DNA of 64,000 bases, from contig JAJQGT010000008.1 of assembly GCA_021201135.1 (NCBI GenBank), positions 1 through 64,000 of the forward strand, read 5' to 3'. The position numbers and the translations under genes are program-made. The notes beneath the pieces are model-generated. The model worked only from the letters and a program-made list of their open reading frames with translations. It made no database searches and was not told where the DNA came from. This DNA is from Oscillospiraceae bacterium. GTDB lineage: Bacteria > Bacillota > Clostridia > Oscillospirales > Ruminococcaceae. Positions 24,306 to 34,033 of the stretch are shown piece by piece (within the stretch, counting starts at the first letter, position 1; every line of letters begins with the position of its first letter).

Positions 24306-25793
24306 CCACGCCATCAGTATATCATCGCTCGTTCCGCCATTGATAAACGTCTCAAGGTTCGTCTTAAGCGTCTGGATATAGCTTATCGGCTGACTGAATG
24401 AGGTCGTGCCGTTCATCTTTATGGTGACGCGGTTGTTGCCGTCGTCGTAGAACTCGAGGACATCTCCGCCCGTCTCGGTGATAATCTCCATCTTGCAGAC
24501 AAGCTCGGCGTCTTCGTCGGGGTCCTCAAGACAGAGGTCGTCAATCGGGCACTTCAAGATAAACTGATAGAGCACTTTAAAAGTATCAATATCGACAAAC
24601 TCGTTGTTATAGGTCGCAACGAGGTAATCCTCGTCCTCGTCGGCGGTTACGTCAAAGTAGTAATCGGTGGTCTCGCCGTCCTCATAGAATTCGATGTTGA
24701 TATAGTCAACTCTGTAAATGTAGTTCGAGGTCATCAGGCTGGACATGATGTCAACCGGCATGAAGGTCGTCCACGGAAGGTCGTCAACCGCGAAGATATA
24801 GATGCAATCGATTCCCTCGTAGTAGCCGTAGTAGTAAGCCGGCTCACTGGTGTCGTTGCCCGAGCTGTCTGTGACATACGAAGCCACGTTACCGATAATC
24901 AGAGAATAGGTCTGGAGCTCCGCCTCGATATAGACGGTGCAGAACGGGTCGTCAAGCCCGTAATACTCCCAGTCCTCCTCGGTCGGGAAGGGGCAGACAG
25001 CGTCGGTCGCCGTCAGTCCCCACATGCCATAGATAACGTCGTTTGAGTTGGTGATATCAAGATATGCGTAAACCGGCGAGGTCATGACCTGCGAGGAAGC
25101 CATCGAGACTTCGTCCGTAGCATAGTTCTTGGTGTCGTCCTCGAAGGTTATATCGTAATCGAGGTCCTTCCTCGTGACGATCATATAGTCAATCGTCGGC
25201 GAGGTGCTTGTCGAGGTGAGCTCGCTCAGGATTATAAGGCTGATGAAGTCCTCTTTTGCATAGTAGAAGTATCTCGAGGAGTTCGAAAGGACGGTGTAGA
25301 CGTCGCTACTGTCGCCCATTCTTACATAGACGGTCGAGCTGGTCGAATCCGCCGAGTCGATTCCGTAATAAACGGTGTACTCGGTGCCGTCCGAAAGAGT
25401 TACGACTACCTTTGCGGTCGGGTCGTCCTCGGAAAGACCGTATTTTGCGAGGTCCTCGGCGTTCTCTTCAACCAAGGACTGTGCCGTTATCGAAGAGATG
25501 CAGTTCCCCGCCGCCGCCAAGGTGGTGGAGTTCTGATTCAAGTCCTCAAGCTCGTCGATTGTGAAGGTTCCGTCGTCGTCCTGAGTGACGGTGTATTCAC
25601 CGTATTCGTTCGAGATGACCATCGTCGCGATGTCGTCGCGGCTTCCGCTGTAGACATAAGTCGTCGTGTCCTCGGTTGTATCGTCGGTCGAAATGCTGAC
25701 GTCAACCTGAGTGAGGAGAAGTATTCCCAGAACAACAAGCAGGCAGAGCACGAAAACAGCAACGACTATAAGGCTTCTTTTCTTTGAGGTCAT
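24303..25793 (-). CDS. DUF4340-domain membrane-anchored protein
   Basis: 496 aa. One N-terminal membrane helix (about 8-30) precedes a large extracytoplasmic region rich in Asp, Thr, Ser and Tyr. The DUF4340-like pattern is IATMVISNEYGEYTVTQDDDGTFTI, then the repeated DDPTAKVVVTLSDGTEYTVYYG. The ATG overlaps the stop of the GldG-like gene (TAATG) and has GGAGGAG in front, so the two are translationally coupled. DUF4340 proteins are regularly encoded beside GldG-type ABC systems; their role is unknown. The stop codon lies in a palindromic element. Confidence 0.85.
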   Translation of the reverse strand: MTSKKRSLIVVAVFVLCLLVVLGILLLTQVDVSISTDDTTEDTTTYVYSGSRDDIATMVISNEYGEYTVTQDDDGTFTIDELEDLNQNSTTLAAAGNCISSITAQSLVEENAEDLAKYGLSEDDPTAKVVVTLSDGTEYTVYYGIDSADSTSSTVYVRMGDSSDVYTVLSNSSRYFYYAKEDFISLIILSELTSTSTSPTIDYMIVTRKDLDYDITFEDDTKNYATDEVSMASSQVMTSPVYAYLDITNSNDVIYGMWGLTATDAVCPFPTEEDWEYYGLDDPFCTVYIEAELQTYSLIIGNVASYVTDSSGNDTSEPAYYYGYYEGIDCIYIFAVDDLPWTTFMPVDIMSSLMTSNYIYRVDYINIEFYEDGETTDYYFDVTADEDEDYLVATYNNEFVDIDTFKVLYQFILKCPIDDLCLEDPDEDAELVCKMEIITETGGDVLEFYDDGNNRVTIKMNGTTSFSQPISYIQTLKTNLETFINGGTSDDILMAW

Positions 25794-27397
25794 TATCTGT
25801 GTCTCCTCCTCATCCATACAACAACGCCGATTATGATTGTGATTACGGGAATAACTCCGGCGAAGGCGACGTTAAGTCCGTTCTGGACGGATTCGGAAAC
25901 CACAACTCCGCTCGAAGAAATCGTCTTCGAGGTGATTGTGATGCCCTCGGTCTTTTCGGTTATCTCGTTAATGAGGCTTATGAAGAAGTCGCCGTTATTG
26001 AACTGCGAGCTCGACATAAGCGTTGAAAGAAGCATCTGGTCGGAGCCAACGGCTATAACGTGCGTATATCCCGAAATATGGGTGTCCTGATTGAGAACCT
26101 TATAGGTTCCCATCGCGACGGAATAGAAGCTTCCACGCTCGGTGGCGTCGTCGGTCGACCAGTCGTCGGAAGTGTCATACATGTCCTTGAGGACAGCATT
26201 TTCCGAAGTCTGAACGAGTATCTGGCAGGTGTAATAGCCGTCGCCGTCGTCAAATCTCGTGGAAACCGCTCTCGAATTCGGAACATAGAGCGAAAGATAG
26301 GGGTTGGCGATGTCGTCGCTGTAGTCCTCCGAAACTATCGTCTGGAAGGTGTAGTTCTGATAGTTTGCGTAATAGCTCGTGCTGGTCTCATAGATTACTT
26401 TTGATTCAACCGTGAGACCGTATTTGTAGAGAAGAGCATCTAAGTTAGGCGTCTCAGCCTGCTCGACAGAAGCGACATAGATTAAATCCTTCTCGAACTC
26501 GCCGTTGTTATAGAGCCATGTCTCAATCTTCGAAATCTCGTCTGTAGTATAGTCAATCTTCGGAGCCGGAATGATGACAAGGTCGACGTCTTCCGGAATA
26601 TCTTCCGTCTGAATATTTACTTCAGTCAGGATATAGCCGTTCTTGTCGAGGAGGTCTGTTAAGCCCGACACGTCCGACTCGTTTGCGCCGGGATAGGTAA
26701 GCGTTGCAACCGTTACCGGGTTCGCATCAGTCACAGCCATGATGGCACTTGTAAGAGCCTGCTCGGCAATGGAGCCGGTTATCAGCCCATAGGCATCAAA
26801 CATCTCATGGGTGTAGAGTGCGCCATAAGAGTCAGCAAGGTCGCTCACATAGCTCTCATAATCCTCCGAAACCTCGATTATATCCGTCAGAGATACAATC
26901 TTGACTCTCGTGTGGTCGCCGTCACCAAGCTCGATGATGATGTCTCCGGTCTCAAGAGACTGCGAATAGTTCGCGACAAAGTCGGGGTTCGAGTTGAGGT
27001 CCTTATAGCTTACGACTATAAGCGGATTGTACTGGGTGTACTTGTCAAGAAGCTCTGCGCACTGGACGGTATAGTCGCTTATCGAGCGGTATTCGTCCTC
27101 GGTGCACATAACGGTTACTTGCACCGCAACGTCGATTCCCTCGATATACTCAACAGTCTCGTCCGAAACGGAATAGATGCTGTCGGATGTCAGGTCGATT
27201 GTAATCGGGAAGCGGTCGAATAGCATCGTCATGACTATGTTGACTAAAACTACTGCGGCAACAAACAGGACTGTCATCGCCGTCGCGAACGAGCCGTGCA
27301 TGAGCTTGCGCTTGTTAAGCGGCTTTTTCTCCCGCTTCGGCTTGACGGCTGTTCCCACAGCGGTGCCGGCTTCGCTTTTCTTTTTTGTATCTTTCAT
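25793..27397 (-). CDS. GldG-like ABC transporter auxiliary/permease protein
   Basis: 534 aa with a membrane helix near residues 33-56 and another at the C-terminus (VAFAGVIPVITIIIGVVVW followed by MRRRHR). Between them lies a large extracytoplasmic domain of the GldG/ABC_transp_aux type (LTSDSIYSVSDETVEYI; DVDLVIIPAPKIDYTTDEI). ATG 27397 has AAGGAGGG ten bases upstream. It lies between an ABC-2 permease and DUF4340. Family members act with GldA/GldF in gliding bacteria, but non-gliding Clostridia carry them too, so the cargo is unknown here. Confidence 0.87.
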   Translation of the reverse strand: MKDTKKKSEAGTAVGTAVKPKREKKPLNKRKLMHGSFATAMTVLFVAAVVLVNIVMTMLFDRFPITIDLTSDSIYSVSDETVEYIEGIDVAVQVTVMCTEDEYRSISDYTVQCAELLDKYTQYNPLIVVSYKDLNSNPDFVANYSQSLETGDIIIELGDGDHTRVKIVSLTDIIEVSEDYESYVSDLADSYGALYTHEMFDAYGLITGSIAEQALTSAIMAVTDANPVTVATLTYPGANESDVSGLTDLLDKNGYILTEVNIQTEDIPEDVDLVIIPAPKIDYTTDEISKIETWLYNNGEFEKDLIYVASVEQAETPNLDALLYKYGLTVESKVIYETSTSYYANYQNYTFQTIVSEDYSDDIANPYLSLYVPNSRAVSTRFDDGDGYYTCQILVQTSENAVLKDMYDTSDDWSTDDATERGSFYSVAMGTYKVLNQDTHISGYTHVIAVGSDQMLLSTLMSSSQFNNGDFFISLINEITEKTEGITITSKTISSSGVVVSESVQNGLNVAFAGVIPVITIIIGVVVWMRRRHR

Positions 27398-27411
27398 ATC
27401 AAAGTCCCTCC

Positions 27412-28140
27412 TTAGCTCCAACGGCGTCTTTCAATAACACGGACGGTCAAAAACAGGAAGACGACCACCATGCTTACAAAGAAGAGGACGTTTGAAAAGT
27501 CGAAAATTCCATAGGTGAAATAGGTGTATCTCGTGACGACGGACAGCTCATACAGAATATTTGCAATCCAGTTTACGTTGATAAGAGACGCAATCGACGA
27601 GATGAGATACATGCAAAGTATTGCGGCAAATCCGCCGACAGCGGCGATTACCTGATTCTCCGTCAAAGACGAAACGAACATGCAGATTGCAATGAACGCC
27701 GCACCGATTAAGAGGAGCCCGACGATATTTCCCATAACCTCGAGCCACTGAACCTCAACAAAGAAGTTAAGTACAATAGCATATACAAATGTTGCCGCAA
27801 CGCCCATCGCATAAACCACGAGCGCCGCCAGATATTTTCCGACTACCAGAGAAGTCAGGCTTATGGGAGCCGTCAGAAGGCACTGGTCGGTCTTGTTCTT
27901 CATGTCCTCGGAAATCGTTCTCATCGTCAAAATCGGAATAAGAACCATCAGGACATAGAATAAAAGTGTGAACATCGTCGACATATCGCTCGTCATATAG
28001 AGAAGCCCGTCAAGCGAGCTTGTCGAGACGGCTGTTATTCCGAACAGGACGCCCGAAGCGGCATAGAAAGCCGTCAGGAAGATGTAGCCGATAAGCGAGG
28101 TGAAGTATGAATTCAGCTCTCTTTTGAATATTGCTTTCAT
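27412..28140 (-). CDS. ABC-2 type permease (GldF-like)
   Basis: 242 aa, six membrane helices. It begins MKAIFKRELNSYFTSLIGYIF, typical of ABC-2/GldF permeases, and has the conserved cytoplasmic MRTISEDMKNKTDQCLLTAPI segment. Its ATG overlaps the stop of the ATPase gene by four bases (ATGA), implying coupled synthesis. Forms the membrane channel with the ATPase at 28137-29147. Confidence 0.9.
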   Translation of the reverse strand: MKAIFKRELNSYFTSLIGYIFLTAFYAASGVLFGITAVSTSSLDGLLYMTSDMSTMFTLLFYVLMVLIPILTMRTISEDMKNKTDQCLLTAPISLTSLVVGKYLAALVVYAMGVAATFVYAIVLNFFVEVQWLEVMGNIVGLLLIGAAFIAICMFVSSLTENQVIAAVGGFAAILCMYLISSIASLINVNWIANILYELSVVTRYTYFTYGIFDFSNVLFFVSMVVVFLFLTVRVIERRRWS

Positions 28141-29147
28141 GCTTTCGCCTCCCCGTGACTATTCAAGGACTTTACGTCCATTGATTCCGCTTTCTGGTTC
28201 ATAAACTCGTCGACGCTTTCGCCCATCGTGAGCCTCAGGAATATGTCTTCAAGAGTGAGCTCCGAAGGTTTTAAGCCCATGATGTACCAGTTCCGGGCTG
28301 AAAGACGCTTGTTGAGCTCGCGCCGGATGTCCGTTCCCTCGACGGCTTCGATATTGTACTCCCAGACGCCCTTTTCTCTTTGCATATCCGCAAGGACGGA
28401 AACAACTCCGGGAATCGAGCTTATTACTTTTATTACTTCCTCTCTCGGACCGTCGATTCTTGCGACCAGCTTGTGGTCGGCGGTTAAGGTGTTCGAGAGG
28501 TTGTCGGCGGTGTCGTCGGCGATAATCTTGCCGTTGTTTATGATAACGATTCTGTCGCAGACTGCCTGAACCTCGCTTAGGATGTGCGACGAAAGGATAA
28601 CCGTGTGGTTCTTGCCGAGCTTCTTAATCAGCGTTCTTATCTCGATAATCTGCTTCGGGTCAAGTCCTACTGTCGGTTCGTCAAGGATAAGGACGTTCGG
28701 GTTGCCGACAAGCGCCTGAGCCAAGCCGACACGCTGTTTATAACCCTTTGAAAGGTTCTTGATGAGGCGGTTATAGACCTCCTCAATCTTGACAAGCTCG
28801 CATATTTCCTGCAGGTGCGTGTTCTTTGGAATCTTGCACCCCTTGAGCTCGTACATGAAGTTTAAGTACTCCTTTACGGTCATGTCAAGATAGAGCGGCG
28901 GGAACTCGGGGAGATATCCTATTTCCTTCTTTGCAAGAAGCGGCTCCTCAAGGATTTCCTTGCCGTTTATATACGCTTCTCCGCTTGTGGAGGAGAGATA
29001 GCCCGTCAGGATGTTCATTGTCGTGGATTTTCCTGCGCCGTTCGGTCCGAGGAAGCCCAGGATTTCACCGTTGTGAGCCTCGAAGCTTATGTTGTCGACC
29101 GCCAGTTTATCGCCGTAGGATTTACAAAGGTTTTTTACCTCAATCAT
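28137..29147 (-). CDS. ABC transporter ATP-binding protein (GldA/CcmA-like)
   Basis: 336 aa. Walker A GPNGAGKST near residue 37, Q-loop region YLPEFPPLY, signature LSKGYKQRVGLAQAL, Walker B VLILDEPTVGLDP and the switch His in ILSSHILSEVQ. A C-terminal domain of about 110 residues follows, as in the DrrA/GldA branch of exporters. First gene of the ATPase-permease-GldG-DUF4340 unit. The upstream gap holds TATAAT at 29193-29198 but no well-spaced -35, next to a GTGTACAC palindrome. Confidence 0.93.
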   Translation of the reverse strand: MIEVKNLCKSYGDKLAVDNISFEAHNGEILGFLGPNGAGKSTTMNILTGYLSSTSGEAYINGKEILEEPLLAKKEIGYLPEFPPLYLDMTVKEYLNFMYELKGCKIPKNTHLQEICELVKIEEVYNRLIKNLSKGYKQRVGLAQALVGNPNVLILDEPTVGLDPKQIIEIRTLIKKLGKNHTVILSSHILSEVQAVCDRIVIINNGKIIADDTADNLSNTLTADHKLVARIDGPREEVIKVISSIPGVVSVLADMQREKGVWEYNIEAVEGTDIRRELNKRLSARNWYIMGLKPSELTLEDIFLRLTMGESVDEFMNQKAESMDVKSLNSHGEAKA

Positions 29148-29239
29148 CGGGTATTACGTCCTTTCCGGTAAATTCCGATACATACTTCACACATTATACA
29201 CCGTTTTTGTGTACACATTGTGTCAACTCATTGAAACTG

Positions 29240-30694
29240 CTATTTTGTCAGCATCTCCATCGAGCGATTGATTCTTGCGATAGTCTCGTCCTTGCCGATG
29301 ATTTCGGCAATCTCGAAGGCTCCGCCGGGGGTGAACTGCTTGCCGCTGATGGCGACACGAAGAGACCAGAGGACATAGCCGTTCTTGACTCCCATCTGGG
29401 CGATGAGCTCGAAAAGCTTGTCGTGAAGGTTCTGGAAGTTCCACTCGCTCTCGGGGATAGCCTCGAGGACGGGAAGAGCCTTCGTCAGGGCGTCAACAGC
29501 CGTCTCGCGATTGGTCTTCATCTTCTTGTTCTCGTAAAGTGCCAAATCGTAATCGGGCATCTCGTCGATAAAGTCGACCTGCTCGGGGATCTCGGAGAAG
29601 ACCTCGGTTCTGTTCTGAAGTAGCGCCGCAATCTTCGCGATGTCAACATCTTTCTTAACTACGCTTCTGATATAGGGCTCTGCGTACTCGGCGAACTTCT
29701 CGGGGGTGAGAGCACGGATATACTCGCCGTTGATTGCCCTGAGCTTCAGGGGGTCAAAGATAGCCGGGGACTTCGAAAGCCCGTCAATCTCGAACTCTTC
29801 GATGAGCTCGGGGAGAGTGAAGATTTCTCTTTCGCCCTTCGGCGCCCAACCGAGGAGCGCAATGTAATTTATGATAGCCTCGCTCAGGTATCCCTTTGCA
29901 ACCAAATCCTCAAACGACGCGTCGCCGTTTCTCTTCGAAAGCTTGTTATGCTTGTCCTTCATAATCGGTGCGACGTGGATATACTTCGGGACATCCCAGC
30001 CGAACGCCTCATAGAGGAGGTTATACTTCGGAGCGGAGGCGAGATACTCGTTGCCTCTTACGACGTGGGTGATGCCCATCAGATGGTCGTCGACGACGTT
30101 CGCAAAATTATAGGTCGGCATGCCGTCCGCCTTCAGAAGAATCTGGTCGTCAAGGGTCGAATTCTCGACGGTGATGTCGCCGAAGAGCTCATCGTGGAAG
30201 GTCGTTGTCCCCTCAAGCGGAATCTTCTGGCGGATGACGTAGGGTGTGCCGGCGTCAAGCTTCGCCTGAATCTCTTCTTTTGATAAGTTGCGGCAGTGGC
30301 GGTCGTACATCGGGCTTATTCCCGCCGCTTCCTGAACGGCTTTAAGCTCGGTCAGTCTGTCCTTGTCGCAGAAGCAATAGTATGCTCCGCCCTTTTCGAC
30401 AAGCTCAAGAGCGTATTTCTTGAAAATGCCCATTCTCTCCGACTGGATATACGGTCCGTAATCGCCGCCGACGTCGGGTCCTTCGTCCCAATTGAGTCCG
30501 ACTGCCTTGAGCGTGCGATAAATCGTATCTACTGCGCCCTCGACATACCTTTCCTGGTCGGTGTCCTCAATACGGAGTATAAACTTTCCCCCGTACTTCT
30601 TGGCTATGATATAGGTATAAAGTGCCGTTCTCAGGTTGCCTATGTGCATATAGCCGGTTGGTGACGGCGCAAACCTCGTTCTTACTTCACTCAT
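29240..30694 (-). CDS. gltX: Glutamyl-tRNA synthetase
   Basis: Class I aminoacyl-tRNA synthetase charging tRNA-Glu, and possibly tRNA-Gln if the amidotransferase route is used. The HIGH motif appears as [16 protein letters not shown] and the KMSKS loop as [11 protein letters not shown]. The 484 aa fit the discriminating/non-discriminating bacterial form, with the helical anticodon-binding half at the C-terminus. The ATG at 30694 lacks a clear ribosome site; the preceding sequence is a CCGGAT/ATCCGG palindrome. It follows ribF by 34 nt as the last gene of the nusA-infB operon. Confidence 0.95.
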   Translation of the reverse strand: MSEVRTRFAPSPTGYMHIGNLRTALYTYIIAKKYGGKFILRIEDTDQERYVEGAVDTIYRTLKAVGLNWDEGPDVGGDYGPYIQSERMGIFKKYALELVEKGGAYYCFCDKDRLTELKAVQEAAGISPMYDRHCRNLSKEEIQAKLDAGTPYVIRQKIPLEGTTTFHDELFGDITVENSTLDDQILLKADGMPTYNFANVVDDHLMGITHVVRGNEYLASAPKYNLLYEAFGWDVPKYIHVAPIMKDKHNKLSKRNGDASFEDLVAKGYLSEAIINYIALLGWAPKGEREIFTLPELIEEFEIDGLSKSPAIFDPLKLRAINGEYIRALTPEKFAEYAEPYIRSVVKKDVDIAKIAALLQNRTEVFSEIPEQVDFIDEMPDYDLALYENKKMKTNRETAVDALTKALPVLEAIPESEWNFQNLHDKLFELIAQMGVKNGYVLWSLRVAISGKQFTPGGAFEIAEIIGKDETIARINRSMEMLTK

Positions 30695-30728
30695 TACAGG
30701 TCGACTGTCCGGATTTATCCGGTTTTAA

Positions 30729-31616
30729 TCAGTCTTCCTCCCTTCTTTTTTCTATGTCTTTATTGATAGTGGATGTGAGCTCCTCGACGGATGAGAACTT
30801 CTTCTCGTCCCGATAGAAGCTTTTCAGCTCCACTTTTATATCCTTGCCGTATAGGTCGCCGACGTCGCCCAGGATGTGCGTCTCGAGCCCGATTTCACCC
30901 GAATCGCTGACGGTCGGCTTGACTCCCACGTTTGAAATGCCCTTGAACTTCTCGCCGGTTGATATGACTGTCACGTCGCTCGAATAAACCCCGAATCGGG
31001 GGACTATTTTCTTCGGCGTCAGGGGGATATTGACGGTTCTTATTCCCATCTCGCGCCCCATGCTCATGCCGTGGGTGACATTGCCGTCAAGAAAGTACTT
31101 ATACCCAAGGAGCTCGTTTGCTTCGCTCATGTTTCCGCTTTCGATAAGGGCTCTTATCCTCGTTGTCGAAACCGTATCTCCGCCATGCTCCACAAGTCCG
31201 ACGATTTCGGGCGTCATCCCGCAAGACCCACAGAGCTTTTTCAGTAGCTCCGCATCTCCGGCGGCGTTCTTCCCGAAGCGGAAATTCTCGCCAGAGAGAA
31301 CCATGTCAGCCTTGAGCTCTTCCCTGAGAATCCTCCCAACGAAGTCCTCAGGGCTCGTGTCCCGAACCTCGGGGAAGCTTGCGAATATAACCCTGTCTGC
31401 GCCGTATTCCCTGAGCTTCTGCTCTTTTTCGGAATCCGTCAATACAAAGCTTCTGTGCCCCTTGGTGTCGACTTCCGAAGACCTGAAAGTGTAGACTATC
31501 TTCTCATCTGCATTCGTGTCGCAAAGAGCCCGAAGAGCTGCTTGATGCCCGATGTGGACCCCGTCGAAGAGCCCTAAGAGCACCGCCCTTTTTACTGTAT
31601 TATTTATGTCAATCAC
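30729..31616 (-). CDS. ribF: Bifunctional riboflavin kinase/FAD synthetase
   Basis: Makes FMN and FAD from riboflavin. The N-terminal nucleotidyltransferase has GLFDGVHIGHQ and the TTRIRALIESG motif. The C-terminal kinase half has GREMGIRTVNIPL, where the usual Thr-Ala-Asn is Thr-Val-Asn, and ends in the Glu-containing VELKSFYRDEKKFSS. I set the start at GTG 31616, which overlaps the truB stop by four bases (GTGA), giving 295 aa; the longer open frame would add 21 residues lying inside truB. The placement after truB is common. Confidence 0.92.
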   Translation of the reverse strand: MIDINNTVKRAVLLGLFDGVHIGHQAALRALCDTNADEKIVYTFRSSEVDTKGHRSFVLTDSEKEQKLREYGADRVIFASFPEVRDTSPEDFVGRILREELKADMVLSGENFRFGKNAAGDAELLKKLCGSCGMTPEIVGLVEHGGDTVSTTRIRALIESGNMSEANELLGYKYFLDGNVTHGMSMGREMGIRTVNIPLTPKKIVPRFGVYSSDVTVISTGEKFKGISNVGVKPTVSDSGEIGLETHILGDVGDLYGKDIKVELKSFYRDEKKFSSVEELTSTINKDIEKRREED

Positions 31617-32506
31617 CAGAAATTCTTTACTATTCTGATTTCGCCGTCCGTGACCCGGCATAGCCCCAAGAATCCGCAATCGCCGTAAATCCTGAAAATC
31701 TCGCCTTCATGTGCTCCACGAACCCGCTTTGCGTCAAGCTTCACGCCGTTCTTGTACATACGGGTCTGCGCTTCGGACAGGTTCAGCCTCGGATAGCATC
31801 CGAAAAGCTTGTCCGTCGGGATAATTCTCTTGGTTGCGATTTCAAGAGCGTTTTCGCTTGCACGAAGCTCTTCGAGAGGGATGCAATCATCAATCTTAAA
31901 GCCATGCGCCGAAATACGTCTTAAAGCCGTCATGCAACCGCCGACCCCGAGCGAATCGCCCAAATCGTTTATAAGCGTACGGATATATGTGCCCTTCGAG
32001 CAGGAAACAAGAAGCGTTCCCGTCCTGTCGGCTTCGCTATAGGCTTCGAGCGTAAGATTATATATAGTAATCTCTCTCGGCGTCCTCTCGACGCTGACGC
32101 CCTGCCTTGCGAGCTCATAGAGCCGCTTGCCGCCTACCGAAACAGCCGAGTACATCGGCGGGAGTTGGGAGATAACGCCCCGGAACTCGGGGAGCTTCTC
32201 TAAGATTTCAGCTTCCAAAACAGGCTTATCCGATTCAGACAGCACCGTTCCCGTTATGTCCTGAGTGTCAGTGGTCTTGCCGAGTACAAACTCAGCCCGA
32301 TAGGTCTTTTCATCAATCGGGAGTATGTCGCTTGCCCCGGTCGCCTTGCCGATTAAGACCGGCAGGACACCCGTCGCCATAGGGTCAAGGGTTCCGGTGT
32401 GCCCGAGCCTTTTTTCATGCAAGAGTCCACGCAACACGGCGATAACGTCAAACGACGTATACCCCGAAGGCTTGTCTATAAGCAAGACACCATTCGGAAC
32501 TGTCAC
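31613..32506 (-). CDS. truB: tRNA pseudouridine-55 synthase TruB
   Basis: Converts U55 to pseudouridine in tRNAs. The catalytic Asp is in GHTGTLDPMATGVLPV, and NGVLLIDKPSGYTSFDV marks the N-terminus. SCSKGTYIRTLINDLG is the conserved active-site segment. GTG start at 32506 with AAGGAAG upstream, overlapping the nrnA stop by four bases. 297 aa with a C-terminal PUA-like region. Confidence 0.96.
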   Translation of the reverse strand: MTVPNGVLLIDKPSGYTSFDVIAVLRGLLHEKRLGHTGTLDPMATGVLPVLIGKATGASDILPIDEKTYRAEFVLGKTTDTQDITGTVLSESDKPVLEAEILEKLPEFRGVISQLPPMYSAVSVGGKRLYELARQGVSVERTPREITIYNLTLEAYSEADRTGTLLVSCSKGTYIRTLINDLGDSLGVGGCMTALRRISAHGFKIDDCIPLEELRASENALEIATKRIIPTDKLFGCYPRLNLSEAQTRMYKNGVKLDAKRVRGAHEGEIFRIYGDCGFLGLCRVTDGEIRIVKNFW

Positions 32507-33462
32507 AGATACTTCCTTGTGACTTCAAGAAGCTTCATCATGACTTCTCTTGCCTTGCCCTCGACGGTGCAACCGGATGCACGGAGATGCCCTCCGCCGC
32601 CGAACTCGCCGCAGATTGCCGCGGCATCGGCATCGGTCGTCCTGAGAGATACCTTGAACATCTCGGGGTTGTCCTCCTGCTGTTTTAAGGTATAGCCGAA
32701 CCGGACGCCCTCGATTGTAAGAGGAATCTGCGCGAATGCGTCGAGCTCTGATCTATCAATCTGGAAGTCGGCGATGTCCTTATTGGTGGCGGTCAGGATT
32801 CCGATTTGTCCGTCCTCGAAGAAGCGCATCTCGCTGATGAGCTTCTGCTCGCACATGACTCTGCCTCTTGACTTGATGTCAAACATCTTTCTGTTGATGT
32901 GCTCGAAGTCGACGCCCATTTCAAACATCTTCGCCGCCGCAATGTGTGCCGCTGGAGTTGTGTTCTGGAACTTGAAGCACCCGGTGTCGGTTGCGAGACC
33001 GGTATAGAGGTTCGTCGCAATCGGAAGGGTGATGTCGGCGCCCATATGCTCAAGGAGCTCGAAGATTATGAGGCAAGCCGCCGAAGCCTGCGCGTCGACA
33101 TAGGATTTCTTTGCAAAGAACCTGTTCGAGCCATGGTGGTCGATGCAGAGGTCAATCCTGTCGGCATATTTCTCGAGCTCATCGCCCAGAAGCGTCGTGT
33201 CGGAGATGTCGACCGAGATGACGAACTGCTCCTCAAAGACCTCGGGCTGATAGTCACCAATCATGAAATCAAATCTGTCGGGGAAGCCGTCGGAATTGAG
33301 GACGTTTGCCTTCTTTCCCAAAGATCTCAGATAGAGGCAAAGCCCCATTCCCGCACCGATGCAGTCGCCGTCGGGGCTCTTGTGCGTGAGAATGCTCACG
33401 TTGTCACAGCCCCGAAGGATTTCCGCCACCTCTTCGTAGCTTGTAAGTCTCGTATTTTCCAT
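32503..33462 (-). CDS. nrnA: DHH-family oligoribonuclease/pAp phosphatase NrnA
   Basis: Degrades very short RNAs and 3'-phosphoadenosine-5'-phosphate. The DHH domain has HKSPDGDCIGAGMGL near residue 27 and the DHH triad in DLCIDHHGSNRFF. The C-terminal DHHA1 domain ends in the glycine-rich GGGGHLRASGCTVEG. 319 aa is typical. It lies between rbfA and truB as in many Firmicutes. Its start codon follows one base after the rbfA stop. Confidence 0.94.
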   Translation of the reverse strand: MENTRLTSYEEVAEILRGCDNVSILTHKSPDGDCIGAGMGLCLYLRSLGKKANVLNSDGFPDRFDFMIGDYQPEVFEEQFVISVDISDTTLLGDELEKYADRIDLCIDHHGSNRFFAKKSYVDAQASAACLIIFELLEHMGADITLPIATNLYTGLATDTGCFKFQNTTPAAHIAAAKMFEMGVDFEHINRKMFDIKSRGRVMCEQKLISEMRFFEDGQIGILTATNKDIADFQIDRSELDAFAQIPLTIEGVRFGYTLKQQEDNPEMFKVSLRTTDADAAAICGEFGGGGHLRASGCTVEGKAREVMMKLLEVTRKYL

Positions 33463-33463
33463 C

Positions 33464-33823
33464 TTAGTCTTCGTCCTCCCTGATGTCCATTTCCCTTAGC
33501 AGTTTGGAAATGTGTGCGGAGTATTCGCTCGAATCATCCGCTATAAACTTGAGCTCGGGAGCCTTTCTTATGTGAAGGCTGTCGGAGATTCTTCTTTTAA
33601 TCATCCCCGATGCGCTTTCAAGCCCCTTCACGGCTTCCTTCGCCTCTTCAATACCGTTTAAACTTGAAACGTAAACTCTTGCGCTCGAACGGTCTCTCGT
33701 GACCTCGCACCTGACAATCGTGAGCATCCTGTCCTTGATTCGGGGATCTTTCAGCTCCCCGAGCATGGTGCTCAGAATCCTTTGCAAGTCCGACGAGAAC
33801 CGCTCTGCTTTATGGTCTGGCAT
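33464..33823 (-). CDS. rbfA: Ribosome-binding factor A
   Basis: 30S maturation factor with a KH-type fold. ERFSSDLQRILSTMLGELKDPRI and VTRDRSSARVYVS are characteristic, as is the later LHIRKAPELKFIADDS. The open frame continues upstream into the palindromic element, but GGAGGT stands five bases before ATG 33823, so the protein is 119 aa. Separated from infB by that element yet probably in the same transcript. Confidence 0.95.
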   Translation of the reverse strand: MPDHKAERFSSDLQRILSTMLGELKDPRIKDRMLTIVRCEVTRDRSSARVYVSSLNGIEEAKEAVKGLESASGMIKRRISDSLHIRKAPELKFIADDSSEYSAHISKLLREMDIREDED

Positions 33824-33841
33824 ATGATACCTCCGAAATAC

Positions 33842-34033
33842 TAGTAGTCGCCTGCGGCGACGCGCCACTTCGTGGCGCACCCCTCCACCGGCTTCGCCGG
33901 TCCCCCTCCCCTTAACAGGGGAGGCAATAGCATCCCAACACAAAACTTATGAGAAGCAGTTATGGCTCCCCTGTCAAGGGGAGCTGGCGCGAAGCGCCTG
34001 AGGGGTGCTGATTTCAGCGAAGCTGAAATCAGC
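33842..34033. repeat. Full dispersed palindromic element with flanking hairpins between infB and rbfA
   Basis: The core at 33879-34005 has left hairpin ACCGGC/GCCGGT (TTC) and right hairpin GGCGC/GCGCC (GAA). Flanking stems are GTCGCC/GGCGAC (TGC), GCGCCAC/GTGGCGC (TTC) and a 12-bp stem GCTGATTTCAGC/GCTGAAATCAGC (GAA, 34007-34033). The last stem contains the infB stop codon. Confidence 0.88.

Noticed and set aside
29193-29226. Promoter of the GldA-like ATPase with TTGACA at 29221
   Set aside because: The gap between TTGACA and TATAAT is 22 nt, too long for a normal sigma-A promoter; only the -10 is believable.
33824-33943. Longer N-terminus for RbfA
   Set aside because: The added residues are translated from the palindromic element, and a good GGAGGT site precedes the internal ATG.
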